Shown: piece after piece, positions 1 through 9,036 of the stretch | How the letters are laid out: each line of letters starts with the position of its first letter | How positions within the stretch are numbered: position 1 is the stretch's first letter | Assembly (NCBI GenBank): GCA_902595145.1 | Contig: CACJOU010000008.1 | Location: 1-62,480, forward strand | Length of the DNA: 62,480 nt | Direction: 5' to 3' | Source of the DNA: an uncultured SAR116 cluster alpha proteobacterium | GTDB lineage: Bacteria; Pseudomonadota; Alphaproteobacteria; Puniceispirillales; Marisalimonadaceae | The notes under the pieces: generated by a model | The model's input: only the letters and a program-made list of their open reading frames with translations | What the model was told of the DNA's origin: nothing | Database searches by the model: none | Made by a program: the position numbers and the translations under genes

Positions 1-867
1 TATTTGCCAGTTACAGCAGAAGAAGTTATAGAACATTCTTTGGCTGCTCATGAGGCAGGTGCTGCTGTTTTACATCTTCATGCTAGGGATGAAGTGGATG
101 GTCATCCAACACAGGATCCTGAAGAATTCCAAAAGTTTCTGCCTACAATTCAAAATTCTTGTGATGCCGTCATAAATATAACAACAGGTGGTGGACCTCA
201 AATGTCTGTTGAAGAGAGAATGAAGCCTGCAATGCACTTTAAGCCAGAGCTCGCTTCATTAAATATGGGATCTATGAATTTTGGTCTTTTCCCAATGTTA
301 AAAAAACATAATCAATTAAAACATCCATGGGAAAAGGATATGTTGGAAAGAAGTAAACATACTCTTTTTAAAAATACATTTGAAGATATAGAAAACATTA
401 TGACCCTAGGTTATGAAAATGGAACAAAGTTTGAATTTGAGTGTTATGATGTTGGGCATTTGTACAATCTTCACTATTTTCATAGAGAAGGTATGTTGAA
501 AGGTCCATATTTTATTCAATTTGTAATGGGAATTATGGGTGGAATTGGAGCTGATGCTGATAATTTACTTCATATGAAAAAAACAGCAGATAAACTTTTT
601 GGTGATGCTGGTTATGAGTGGTCAGTTGTGGGTGCAGGTGCAACTCAAATGAGAATTAATGCAACTGGTGCTTCTTTAGGATCACATGTAAGAGTTGGCC
701 TCGAAGATTCGTTATGGGATGGCCCTGGTAATTTAGCAAAAACAAATGCGGATCAGGTTAAAAGAGTTGTAGAAATTCTTAATGGGTTATCATTAGAAGT
801 AGCAACTCCAGATGAAGCAAGGCAAATGTTAGGTCTGAAGGGTAAAGATAAAACTAACATCAAGTAA
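1..867 (+). CDS. Beta-keto acid cleavage enzyme (BKACE/DUF849 family), 5' partial
   Basis: Enzymes of this family condense a 3-keto acid with acetyl-CoA to give acetoacetate and a new CoA thioester. The frame is open from the first base, so the N-terminus (probably a few tens of residues) lies outside the window and the TTG at 4 is internal. An HLHARD motif about 24-29 residues in gives the family's paired zinc-binding histidines, and a family-typical SLNMGSMNFG stretch follows. The next gene, an SDR dehydrogenase, starts 11 bp downstream. The pairing suggests oxidation of a 3-hydroxy acid and then cleavage of the resulting 3-keto acid. The specific substrate (for example dehydrocarnitine or 3-keto-5-aminohexanoate) cannot be decided from sequence. 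Confidence 0.88.
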   Translation, partial: YLPVTAEEVIEHSLAAHEAGAAVLHLHARDEVDGHPTQDPEEFQKFLPTIQNSCDAVINITTGGGPQMSVEERMKPAMHFKPELASLNMGSMNFGLFPMLKKHNQLKHPWEKDMLERSKHTLFKNTFEDIENIMTLGYENGTKFEFECYDVGHLYNLHYFHREGMLKGPYFIQFVMGIMGGIGADADNLLHMKKTADKLFGDAGYEWSVVGAGATQMRINATGASLGSHVRVGLEDSLWDGPGNLAKTNADQVKRVVEILNGLSLEVATPDEARQMLGLKGKDKTNIK

Positions 868-878
868 AAGGCTTAAAA

Positions 879-1655
879 ATGAATTATGAAAAACTTCTTG
901 ATGGGAAAAAAGCAATAATTACAGCTGGAGCTGACGGAATTGGTTATGCAATTGCTAGAAGATTTGAAAAAGCAGGTGCTCACGTCTTCGTTTGTGATAT
1001 AAACAAAGAAGCTGTGATTAAAGCAAATAGTGTTGAGGATAATATCAAGGCTACCGTGTGTGATTTAAGGCAAACTCAACTTATTTCTTCTATGGTCGAG
1101 GAAGGATTAGATCATTTAAAAGACGTTGATATAATTGTAAATAATGCAGGCATTGCAGGAGAAACTGCGGCTGTTGGTGATCAAACACTCGGCGGGTGGC
1201 AAGAATGTCTTCAGGTAAATATGACTAGCCATTTTGAAACAATGAGGCTTCTGGTTCCACGAATGAATAATGAAGGTTCTATTCTTTCAGTTTCATCAGT
1301 TGCAGGAAGAGTTGGTTTTGCATATAGACTTCCATATGCTGCAACAAAGTGGGCTGTAATTGGTATGGTTAAGAGTTTGGCTATAGAACTTGGTCCTAGG
1401 GGTATAAGGGTAAATGCACTTCTGCCAGGAATTGTTGAAGGCGAAAGACAAAATAAAGTTATCGAAGCTAAAGCTAAAGTAAAAGATATTTCATTTGATG
1501 CTATGAAAGATGAAATTTTATCTGGCGCATCATTAAATAGATTTGTAACTCACGACGATTTAGCAGAGCAAGCTCATTTTTTGTGTAGTCCTCTTGGAAA
1601 AAATATTTCTGGTCAAGCGGTAAGCGTTTGTGGAAATATAGAAAAGGCCGGATAA
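879..1655 (+). CDS. SDR family NAD(P)-dependent oxidoreductase
   Basis: A classical short-chain dehydrogenase of 258 residues. The nucleotide-binding glycine motif (TAGADGIG, about residues 15-22), the NNAG motif at 88-91 and the catalytic Ser (about 139-140), Tyr153 and Lys157 of the YxxxK motif are all visible. It starts 11 bp after the BKACE gene, with AAGG just upstream of the ATG, so the two are probably co-transcribed. By context it could oxidise a 3-hydroxy acid to the 3-keto acid used by that enzyme, but this is inference. It converges with the hydrolase gene on the other strand with only 2 bp between the stops. Confidence 0.88.
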   Translation: MNYEKLLDGKKAIITAGADGIGYAIARRFEKAGAHVFVCDINKEAVIKANSVEDNIKATVCDLRQTQLISSMVEEGLDHLKDVDIIVNNAGIAGETAAVGDQTLGGWQECLQVNMTSHFETMRLLVPRMNNEGSILSVSSVAGRVGFAYRLPYAATKWAVIGMVKSLAIELGPRGIRVNALLPGIVEGERQNKVIEAKAKVKDISFDAMKDEILSGASLNRFVTHDDLAEQAHFLCSPLGKNISGQAVSVCGNIEKAG

Positions 1656-1657
1656 GT

Positions 1658-2512
1658 TTACTTTATAATATCATCTAATATTGGATAGATATAAGTTTTA
1701 AATAATTCTGGATTTTCTGACATAGGAAAATGACCAATTCCTGGAATAATAGTTGCCTTAGACCCTTTAATTCTTTTTGCAGTTTCTAATGTTCTCTCAG
1801 GTGTACAAGAACAATCATACTCACCTGATAAAAGATATACTGGACATTTTGAAGTGTCTATTAAATTTGAACGATCATCAAAATCCCCATCGTGCCAATA
1901 GAAATAAAGATCTCCCTTGAAAACGCCGGGCCCTCCTTGCATATAATGCCATAAAGTTTCATGTTTAAATTTATTTGGACTTTGTGGTGCTATTTGTGAG
2001 GAAACAAATGCAGCTTGAACTAATCCGCCATGAACATCAGGTCTATAGAGCCAATCTAAGTCATAATAGGGTTCAAGTTTGTCAGCACCTTCTAGGGCAA
2101 TTACTGCTCTAAAATAATTGCCTTGCTCAAGAGCAAGATGTAATACAACTCTACCTCCCATAGAACATCCCATTATAACAGGCGATTTTAATTCATACTG
2201 TTCACAGAAAGACATTATAATTTGTTTATACAAATCAGTAGTCAATTTATAATCATTCAGTTCATAACCTTCTGGAGGGTTAGATTTTCCGTGCCATGGT
2301 AAATCGAATACTATTACTCTATAATTATCAGTGATTTTTTTATCATTCAAAATATGGCGAAATTGTCTTCCATCTGAACCTGCTGTATGAAGGCATAACA
2401 GCGGAGTTCCTTTTCCAGCTTCCTCAACATAAATTCTATAATTTTGTTTTTTAACCTTGAGATTAAAATATCTACCAATAATATCTTCAAATTCTAGATT
2501 AGTATTTTTCAT
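1658..2512 (-). CDS. Alpha/beta hydrolase
   Basis: An alpha/beta-hydrolase fold protein of 284 residues. The nucleophile elbow is GCSMGG with Ser117, a likely acid is the Asp in GEYD near residue 233, and a GIGHF motif near the C-terminus supplies the catalytic histidine. No signal peptide is seen, so it is probably cytoplasmic. Its start overlaps the stop of the SCP2-like gene by 4 bp (ATGA), so the pair is translationally coupled. The substrate is unknown; the family includes C-C bond hydrolases of aromatic breakdown, esterases and lactonases. Confidence 0.85.
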   Translation of the reverse strand: MKNTNLEFEDIIGRYFNLKVKKQNYRIYVEEAGKGTPLLCLHTAGSDGRQFRHILNDKKITDNYRVIVFDLPWHGKSNPPEGYELNDYKLTTDLYKQIIMSFCEQYELKSPVIMGCSMGGRVVLHLALEQGNYFRAVIALEGADKLEPYYDLDWLYRPDVHGGLVQAAFVSSQIAPQSPNKFKHETLWHYMQGGPGVFKGDLYFYWHDGDFDDRSNLIDTSKCPVYLLSGEYDCSCTPERTLETAKRIKGSKATIIPGIGHFPMSENPELFKTYIYPILDDIIK

Positions 2513-2892
2513 GGTTGGGGATGCTCATTTTTAATTTGTCGATAAGAAGCAATAAGATCTTTGAAATATTGAAGGTTTTGGATGAATGGGGTTATATCGC
2601 CGTCAATATTAACAAGATTTTTTGAAAGCATAGAAAAAATATCATGATAATCTCGTGGAGGTGATTCTAGCCAATGTTTATCCCAAACTTTTGTATCCCC
2701 GTGAATTTTAAAAATGCCACTCTTAGTTAAAACTTTTCTTTCATCTATAGATTGAACTTTGCCATTAATTATATGAAACAAATAGTCTTTATCTTCGATT
2801 CCAAAAGTGAATGTTATATTTATCCAACGACCGTTCTCGACAAGTCTTCTATTAGAATTAATAACACTCTTCCATTTTTTTACTGTTAACAT
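2509..2892 (-). CDS. SCP2-like small protein paired with the hydrolase
   Basis: A 127-residue protein with the flavour of sterol-carrier-protein-2-like domains: short beta strands, then a PPRDYHDIFSML helix region and a C-terminal QNLQYFKDL helix. I recognise this as a conserved partner of alpha/beta hydrolases rather than as a named enzyme. It may bind a hydrophobic substrate for the hydrolase encoded immediately downstream, with which it shares a 4 bp start-stop overlap; this is inference. It has no signal peptide or membrane segment. Confidence 0.6.
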   Translation of the reverse strand: MLTVKKWKSVINSNRRLVENGRWINITFTFGIEDKDYLFHIINGKVQSIDERKVLTKSGIFKIHGDTKVWDKHWLESPPRDYHDIFSMLSKNLVNIDGDITPFIQNLQYFKDLIASYRQIKNEHPQP

Positions 2893-2956
2893 GAGCTCGC
2901 TATATCTTTTTTATAACTATAAGTTTTTATAATTATTTTACAAAAAGAAACTTTTA

Positions 2957-2962
2957 TATAAT
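2957..2962 (+). promoter_or_regulatory. Candidate -10 box (TATAAT) for the aminotransferase gene
   Basis: A perfect TATAAT lies 20 bp before the ATG at 2983, with a GGAGG ribosome binding site between them at 2973-2977. No convincing -35 box is seen at the expected distance. The short implied leader agrees with translation starting at 2983 rather than at the TTG at 2971, which overlaps the ribosome binding site. In such AT-rich DNA this box could arise by chance. Confidence 0.35.
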
Positions 2963-2982
2963 CTAGACATTTGGAGGCATTA

Positions 2983-4191
2983 ATGTTTAATGTTGAGAAA
3001 TTTTTACATTCAGATGCTCTTAATCCAGCAATGGAATGGAAGGGTTATCCTAAATATAATTTTATTGGTGGTCACAATGATAGTGAGAGTATACCAATAA
3101 AATCTCTTAAAGAGTCTATTGAAAAAATCATTTTAAGAGAAGGAAAGACACTTTCTAAATACGGACTTGAAAGTGGTCCACAAGGTTATCTGCCTTTGAG
3201 AAAGTTTATATCAAAACAATTAAATCTTAGTGCTCAAATTGTAAGTAGTGAAAATGAAATTCTCGTCGTTTCTGGATCTTTGCAAGCTCTAGATTTAGTA
3301 AATGAAACTTTTCTGAGGAAAGGGGATACAGTTATCATTGAGGAAGAGAATTATGGTGGAACTATTTCAAGATTAAAAAGGTTGGGAGTTAACATGGTTG
3401 GGATTCCTCTAGAGCATGACGGAATGAATGTAGAAGTTCTAGAGCAAAATTTATTGGATCTGAGAAAAAAGAAAATTACACCAAGATATATTTACACAAT
3501 TCCTACAATTCAAAACCCAACTGGAACTGTGATGTCAGCGAAAAAAAGAGAAATTCTTATAGATTTATCAAAACAATTTGAAATTCCAATTTTTGAAGAT
3601 GATTGTTATGCTGATCTCCTTTTTGAAAAAGAAAGACCTCCTGCAATTAAATCTTTTGATACAGATGGTTATGTAATTTATTGTGGCTCTTTTTCAAAAT
3701 CAATTGCCCCAGCTTTGAGGGTCGGCTATTTGATTGCAGATTGGAGTATTTTATCTAGAATTTTACCATATAAAACTGATGCAGGAACAGGTTCTTTGGA
3801 ACAGATGGCGCTCGCAGAGTTTTGCGAAATTAACTTTAACTCTCATATCAAAATGCTAAGATCTGAACTGCAAAAAAAATCAGAAGCTATGTGCTATGCT
3901 TTTGATAAATATTTTGGTTCATCTGCCGACTATAAAAAACCAGATGGAGGTATTTTTATTTGGGTTGATATGCCTAAGAAAGTAGACACGTCCCTTCTAT
4001 ATGAATTAGCGTTAAGAGAGGGCGTTGCTATAAACCCAGGTAATGAATGGTCTATAAATGCAAATGGTAAACATAAAATGCGACTTTGTTTTGGTAATCC
4101 CTCAATAAGAGAAATTGACGAAGGTATTAAGCTTTTGGCTGAAATATGCAGAAAAGAATTTGGTTTGCCAACAAAGATTGCTAATTTATAG
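2983..4191 (+). CDS. PLP-dependent aminotransferase, class I/II (LysN/2-aminoadipate-like)
   Basis: A fold-type I PLP aminotransferase of 402 residues, related to 2-aminoadipate aminotransferases and the catalytic half of MocR regulators, but without a DNA-binding domain. Visible features are a YGLESGPQGYLPLR start region, IQNPTG, the FEDDCYADL strand and the SGSFSKSIAPALRVGY motif holding the PLP lysine. The ATG at 2983 is preferred because GGAGG lies 5 bp upstream; the TTG at 2971 would place the ribosome binding site inside the gene. It is monocistronic, flanked by minus-strand genes. The amino donor and acceptor are not known. Confidence 0.85.
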   Translation: MFNVEKFLHSDALNPAMEWKGYPKYNFIGGHNDSESIPIKSLKESIEKIILREGKTLSKYGLESGPQGYLPLRKFISKQLNLSAQIVSSENEILVVSGSLQALDLVNETFLRKGDTVIIEEENYGGTISRLKRLGVNMVGIPLEHDGMNVEVLEQNLLDLRKKKITPRYIYTIPTIQNPTGTVMSAKKREILIDLSKQFEIPIFEDDCYADLLFEKERPPAIKSFDTDGYVIYCGSFSKSIAPALRVGYLIADWSILSRILPYKTDAGTGSLEQMALAEFCEINFNSHIKMLRSELQKKSEAMCYAFDKYFGSSADYKKPDGGIFIWVDMPKKVDTSLLYELALREGVAINPGNEWSINANGKHKMRLCFGNPSIREIDEGIKLLAEICRKEFGLPTKIANL

Positions 4192-4193
4192 AG

Positions 4194-5093
4194 TTAGTTC
4201 ATAGATTTTATTTCTAAAATGGCTCTTGAAAAATTTTTTGGATCTTCTTGAGGCACATTATGCCCTACATTTGGTAAAACTTGGTGTCTTATGTGATTTG
4301 AAAATTTTTGTTTAATTTTAGTAATATTTGATAATCCTGTAACACCGTCAGTTTCTCCATCTAAAGTAATACTTAGCGTTGAAATTATTGGTTGTTTTGA
4401 TAATTGGTCTTCAATTTTGTCAAACTTTAAGTCTCCTTTTTCTAAAGCAAATCTATGTCTGTAACTATGAATAACTATGTCTACAAAGTCAGAATTTTCA
4501 AATGAGTTAGCACTTAAGTCATACTCTTCATTGCTAAACTTCCATGATGGAGACCAGGTTTTCCATAAATATTTTATAAATTCATGACGTTGAATCTTAA
4601 GACCGTAACGTCCTCTTTCGCTATGAAAAAAATATTGATACCACAATTTTTGTTCAGCCTCTGGATTAGTAGGTGTTAACGAGTTTTTAATATCTTGAAT
4701 ATTATAACCATTACATGAAACTAAACCTAAGCACCTTTCAGGATATAAAGCGGCAACAATGCATGCTGCTCTGCCACCCCAATCATAACCTCCTAAAATT
4801 GCATTATTTATTTTAAGTGCATCCATTAATTTTAATAAATCAAAACCAAGTGCAGCTTGTTGACCTGAACGTAAAGTGTCATTTTGTAAAAAATATGTTC
4901 TTCCATAACCCCTTAAGTAGGGAACAATAACCCTACAATTTGAGTCTAATAATAATGGAACTACTTCTTTGAATGCGTGAATATCGTATGGGAAGCCATG
5001 AAGAAGAATTACAGGCACACTGTTTTTTGGGCCAGCCTCGAAGTAACTAATATTTAGATCTCCGGCATCTATAGTTTTCAAACTTTTTATCAA
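4194..5093 (-). CDS. Alpha/beta hydrolase of the epoxide hydrolase/haloalkane dehalogenase type
   Basis: This 299-residue hydrolase has an aspartate nucleophile in GGYDWGG (Asp104), as in epoxide hydrolases and haloalkane dehalogenases, rather than the usual serine. The oxyanion-side motif HGFP is at 32-35 and the catalytic histidine is His278 in VGHNVP. It is cytoplasmic, with no leader. It lies just downstream of, and on the same strand as, the Lrp-type regulator gene (17 bp apart), so the two may be co-transcribed. It could open epoxides or dehalogenate a small substrate, but activity cannot be assigned from sequence. Confidence 0.82.
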   Translation of the reverse strand: MIKSLKTIDAGDLNISYFEAGPKNSVPVILLHGFPYDIHAFKEVVPLLLDSNCRVIVPYLRGYGRTYFLQNDTLRSGQQAALGFDLLKLMDALKINNAILGGYDWGGRAACIVAALYPERCLGLVSCNGYNIQDIKNSLTPTNPEAEQKLWYQYFFHSERGRYGLKIQRHEFIKYLWKTWSPSWKFSNEEYDLSANSFENSDFVDIVIHSYRHRFALEKGDLKFDKIEDQLSKQPIISTLSITLDGETDGVTGLSNITKIKQKFSNHIRHQVLPNVGHNVPQEDPKNFSRAILEIKSMN

Positions 5094-5110
5094 TTTTTAA
5101 ACATCCTTAA

Positions 5111-5581
5111 TTATACAGAATTTAAGGGTAAGTTATTTTTTGTTTTAACTCGTCCTAGCGCAAAATTTGTTTCTATTGATGCAATTCCTTTAACTTTTGT
5201 TAGCTCTTCTCTCATGAAAATTTCATAGTTTTTTAAATCAGTAGCAACAACTCTTAATAAATAATCTCTATTTCCGGTTACTAACCAACAGTCCATAACA
5301 GCATCTAGAGATGTTATTTCTTTTTCGAATGATTTTAAAATTTGATCAGTTTGATTTTCTAATCTCACAGATACAAAAGCAGTTACAGGGTAACCATAAG
5401 CAATCTCGTCAATAATTGCTGTATACCCAGCTATTAAGCCTTTTTGTTCTAATGTTTTTACCCTTCTCAAACAAGGAGAAGGTGACAAGCCAACTTTTTC
5501 AGCTAATTCAAAATTAGTTAATTTTCCATCTTGTTGAAGAAAAAAAATAATTTTTTGATCTATTTTATCAATATTGCTCAA
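5111..5581 (-). CDS. Lrp/AsnC family transcriptional regulator
   Basis: A 156-residue Lrp-type regulator: an N-terminal helix-turn-helix (LAEKVGLSPSPCLRRV, about residues 25-40) followed by a RAM ligand-binding domain with the GNRDYLLRV strand. Such proteins sense amino acids or 2-oxo acids. It is divergent from the AceE-like E1 gene across a 122 bp AT-rich spacer, an arrangement like that of mdeR and mdeB in Pseudomonas putida, where an Lrp-type protein controls an E1 homologue. That parallel suggests it regulates the E1 gene and possibly the transporter genes beyond it. Confidence 0.9.
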   Translation of the reverse strand: MSNIDKIDQKIIFFLQQDGKLTNFELAEKVGLSPSPCLRRVKTLEQKGLIAGYTAIIDEIAYGYPVTAFVSVRLENQTDQILKSFEKEITSLDAVMDCWLVTGNRDYLLRVVATDLKNYEIFMREELTKVKGIASIETNFALGRVKTKNNLPLNSV

Positions 5582-5703
5582 AAAAAACCTATTTTAATAT
5601 ATAATTGTGTTTTTTATATAATATTAGCATATAATTCTATTTATAAAAGAATTTTTATAATATTTAGTCATTCATTTCATTTTAAAAATGTTATGATGTA
5701 AAT
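5582..5703. promoter_or_regulatory. Divergent control region between the Lrp-type regulator and the E1 gene
   Basis: A 122 bp, very AT-rich spacer with several short imperfect inverted repeats (for example ATTCT...AGAAT around 5633-5652), as expected for Lrp-type operators. A TATGAT box at 5692-5697 lies only 7 bp before the E1 start codon and no Shine-Dalgarno sequence is visible there, so E1 could have a very short leader. No gene is seen in the spacer. Confidence 0.45.
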
Positions 5704-8001
5704 ATGAATGAAATTAAAATCTTAAAAACAATTGAAAAAAAGATTTTATGGCTTGCTTGTTGGATGATCCATAATGCAAACCATATTAGAGAAAATCATG
5801 ATGGCCTAAAAGTAGGTGGCCATCAGGCTAGTTCAGCATCAATAGTCTCAATAATGACAGCTTTGTATTTTAGCGTTTTAAGACCTGAGGATAGAGTTGC
5901 GGTTAAACCTCATGCCAGCCCCGTATTTCATGCTATTCAGTATTTGTCTGGATTACAAACTAAAGAAAAAATTCAAAATTTCAGAGGTTTTGGTGGTGCT
6001 CAGTCATATCCATCTAGAACAAAAGATATTGACGATGTTGATATTTCTACCGGATCAGTAGGATTAGGGGTAGCAATGACAAGTTTCATTTCATTAATTC
6101 AAGATTATATTGCAAGAAAACAATTTTATAAAAATAAACCTTTAGGGAGAATGATTGCATTAGTTGGTGATGCAGAGCTAGATGAGGGTAATGTTTATGA
6201 GTGTCTTCAAGAAGGTTGGAAACATGATTTAAGGAATGTTTGGTGGATAATTGATTATAACCGTCAGTCACTTGATGGAGTTGTCCATGAAGGACTATCT
6301 GAAAGGCTCAGTTCTGTTTTTTCAGCATTTGATTGGAACCTTGTGGTATTAAAATATGGTAAATTACAAGAAGAAGCATTTAAAGAACCTGGTGGAACTA
6401 AATTAAGAAAATGGATTGATGATTGTCCTAATCAATTATATTCAGCTCTAATATTTGAAGGAGGCGAAGCTTTTAAGAAAAGAGTTTTAGATGATATTGG
6501 CGATCAATCTGAGATTTCAAATCTAATTAATAAAAGATCTGATTCTGAGTTTTTAGAATTAATGTCAAATTTAGGAGGTCATTGTATTTCTACTCTATGT
6601 GAGTCATTTAATAAAATTAAGGATGATAAACCAACTGCTTTCATTGCATATACAATTAAAGGGTGGGGCACTCCATTAGCAGGACATAAAGACAATCATG
6701 CTGGTCTTATGACCAAAGCTCAAATGAATGATTTTAAATCTAAATTAGAAATTAATGATGGTGAGGAATGGAATAATTTTTTTGATGACAAAAAACATTT
6801 AAATATAGATGAATATATAAAAAACTTACCTTTTCAAAAAGCAGGTCATAGGAAATTTAGTGGAAATAAAGTAGTAATTGATGAAGCTGATTTGATTAAT
6901 GATAATAAAATATCTACTCAAAGTGCTTTTGGAAAAATTCTAGACTCTTATGCAAAAAACGATACTGAATTTACCCAAAGAATTGTAACCACATCACCTG
7001 ATGTATCAGTCTCTACTAACCTAGGCTCATGGATTAACAGGAGAGGTTTATTCAGTAGACAAGATAATTCTGATATTTTTAAGGATAGGAAAATACCCTC
7101 AGCTCAAAAATGGATTTTTTCTCCGGATGGACAGCATATAGAACTTGGTATAGCTGAAATGAATTTATTTATAATGCTTGGATCTGCTGGTCTTTCTCAT
7201 GAGTTATTTAATGAAAGATTGTTCCCTATAGGCACAGTTTATGATCCGTTTATAGCACGAGGTTTAGATGCTCTTAACTATGCCTGTTATCAAGATGCAA
7301 GATTTATAATTGTAGGAACTCCCTCTGGTGTCTCCCTAGCACCAGAGGGCGGTGCACATCAATCTATAGGGACTCCTTTAACTGGTATAAGTCAGCCAGG
7401 CCTAGTAAGTTTTGAACCTGCTTTTGCAGATGAATTATCAATTATTATGAACTACAGTTTCAATTATTTGCAAGATGAAAATGGGGGTTCAGTATATATC
7501 AGATTAAGCACTCGATCTATTGATCAACCATCTAGAGAATTAACTAAAGATTTACAAGATCAAATTTTAAAGGGAGGATATTGGTTAAAGCAACCTGGTT
7601 CAAATCCAGAAATCATATTAGCTTATCAAGGTGTTATAGCAGCAGAAGTTATTAAAGCAACTGCTCATTTAGGAGAAAAATTTAGAGATATTGGGGTATT
7701 AGCTATTACGAGTTCAGATATATTATTAAGTAACTGGAAAGATAAACATTTATCTCCAAATCAAAATAAAACTGAATCTCATGTTGAAAATTTATTAAAG
7801 GATGTTCCAAGAGACACGAAGATTTTGACAGTAATTGATGGTCATCAATTAACATTATCTTGGTTAGGCTCTGTACTTGGTCATAAAGTAATACCTCTTG
7901 GAGTTGATCGATTTGGACAAACTGGAAATATAAAAGAACTTTTGACAGAGTTTGCAATTGACTCTGGTAACATAAGTAACTTAGGGTTTAAATTTGCCTA
8001 A
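5704..8001 (+). CDS. AceE-like homodimeric 2-oxo acid dehydrogenase E1 (transketolase-like)
   Basis: A thiamine-diphosphate enzyme of 765 residues with the single-chain layout of AceE-type E1: an N-terminal cofactor half, then a pyrimidine-binding half. GDAELDEGN at 155-163 and Asn186 in the IDYNRQSLDG segment form the TPP/magnesium site; the canonical GDG is GDA here. The second half has IELGIAEMN and APEGGAHQS. At 765 residues it is shorter than E. coli AceE (about 890). No E2 or E3 gene lies nearby. A role like MdeB (2-oxobutyrate dehydrogenation) is possible given the divergent Lrp gene; general transketolase activity is an alternative. Confidence 0.8.
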   Translation: MNEIKILKTIEKKILWLACWMIHNANHIRENHDGLKVGGHQASSASIVSIMTALYFSVLRPEDRVAVKPHASPVFHAIQYLSGLQTKEKIQNFRGFGGAQSYPSRTKDIDDVDISTGSVGLGVAMTSFISLIQDYIARKQFYKNKPLGRMIALVGDAELDEGNVYECLQEGWKHDLRNVWWIIDYNRQSLDGVVHEGLSERLSSVFSAFDWNLVVLKYGKLQEEAFKEPGGTKLRKWIDDCPNQLYSALIFEGGEAFKKRVLDDIGDQSEISNLINKRSDSEFLELMSNLGGHCISTLCESFNKIKDDKPTAFIAYTIKGWGTPLAGHKDNHAGLMTKAQMNDFKSKLEINDGEEWNNFFDDKKHLNIDEYIKNLPFQKAGHRKFSGNKVVIDEADLINDNKISTQSAFGKILDSYAKNDTEFTQRIVTTSPDVSVSTNLGSWINRRGLFSRQDNSDIFKDRKIPSAQKWIFSPDGQHIELGIAEMNLFIMLGSAGLSHELFNERLFPIGTVYDPFIARGLDALNYACYQDARFIIVGTPSGVSLAPEGGAHQSIGTPLTGISQPGLVSFEPAFADELSIIMNYSFNYLQDENGGSVYIRLSTRSIDQPSRELTKDLQDQILKGGYWLKQPGSNPEIILAYQGVIAAEVIKATAHLGEKFRDIGVLAITSSDILLSNWKDKHLSPNQNKTESHVENLLKDVPRDTKILTVIDGHQLTLSWLGSVLGHKVIPLGVDRFGQTGNIKELLTEFAIDSGNISNLGFKFA

Positions 8002-8032
8002 GTAATTTTAATAATAATAACGGATAGGAGTT

Positions 8033-9028
8033 ATGATGAATAAATTAATTAAAATACTAATAATAAGTTTTACGAGCTTATTCTTTACTGCTAATGCTTT
8101 CGCTGCAGATGTAACGATGAGGATATCATTGCAGTTGCCCATGAAAAGTCACTTAGGTCAAAATTTATTACTCTTTAAAAAAGAAGTTGAAAGCAGATCA
8201 AATGGAGAAATTAAGGTCGAAATTTACGACTCAGCACAGCTTTATAAAGACAAAGAAGTACCTGCAGCAGTTGGTTCTGGATCGATTGAATCAGGAGTGG
8301 CATCATTAACAAGATATGTTGGTGATATTCCAGCAGTTGATTTATTCTACCAACCATTCTTGTTAAATACTGACAAAAAAGTAAGAAAAGCTGTTTCCAA
8401 AGGTTCTTCAATCAGAGGACCGATAGACAACGCAATTAAGAATACTGGTTCAACTGTATTATGGTGGCAAGCCTATGGTAACGCAATTATGCTTTCAAAA
8501 GGTCAGGCTATTAAAAATCCTTCTGATATGAAAGGAAAAAAAGTAAGAGTTTTTGGAAAGACCTTAGGTACTTTTGTGAAAGCTGCAGGAGGAGCACCCA
8601 CATTGATCTCTGGTTCCGAACAATATTTAGCTTATCAAAGAGGTACAGTTGATGTTGGGATGACAGGCGTATCAGGTGTGAAGTCAAGAAAACTTTTTGA
8701 AGTTATGGATACTATTACAAAAACTAATCATGGCGTAATTGAGTTTATTGTTGTTGCTAATACAAAATGGTTTAATAGTCTATCAACAAAACAAAAGGAT
8801 ATCATTATTAAATCTGCAGAAATTGCTGAAAAAGATGTGCGTGACAACGTCGCTAAGATTGAGCAGGAAGCATATGATTTAGCTAAGTCGAAAGGTATGA
8901 AAATTGTAACTCCAAGTAAAGCTGATATTGATGCTTTTAAGTCTGCATCTAAACCAGTTTATGAAGATTACAAGAAAAATGCTGGATCACTTGGTGCTCA
9001 GCTTTTAGATGCAGCTTCTAAATTATAA
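8033..9028 (+). CDS. dctP: TRAP transporter solute-binding protein (DctP type)
   Basis: The periplasmic binding subunit of a tripartite ATP-independent transporter, 331 residues. A signal peptide spans about residues 1-25, ending in AFA-A. The binding fold includes SDMKGKKVRVFGK with Arg172, which corresponds to the arginine that clamps a ligand carboxylate in most DctP proteins, so an organic acid ligand is likely. GGAG at 8027-8030 fits a start at the second ATG (8036) better than the first. It begins 31 bp after the E1 gene and is followed by a terminator-like hairpin before dctQ, expected to give more binding protein than membrane subunits. Confidence 0.93.
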   Translation: MMNKLIKILIISFTSLFFTANAFAADVTMRISLQLPMKSHLGQNLLLFKKEVESRSNGEIKVEIYDSAQLYKDKEVPAAVGSGSIESGVASLTRYVGDIPAVDLFYQPFLLNTDKKVRKAVSKGSSIRGPIDNAIKNTGSTVLWWQAYGNAIMLSKGQAIKNPSDMKGKKVRVFGKTLGTFVKAAGGAPTLISGSEQYLAYQRGTVDVGMTGVSGVKSRKLFEVMDTITKTNHGVIEFIVVANTKWFNSLSTKQKDIIIKSAEIAEKDVRDNVAKIEQEAYDLAKSKGMKIVTPSKADIDAFKSASKPVYEDYKKNAGSLGAQLLDAASKL

Positions 9029-9036
9029 ATTTTTAT

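Noticed and set aside
2971-2982. TTG at 2971 as start of the aminotransferase
   Set aside because: The GGAGG ribosome binding site would be inside the coding region; ATG at 2983 is correctly spaced from it.
5582-5703. tRNA, riboswitch or small RNA in the Lrp-E1 spacer
   Set aside because: Only AT-rich imperfect repeats are seen; no cloverleaf or known riboswitch core could be drawn.
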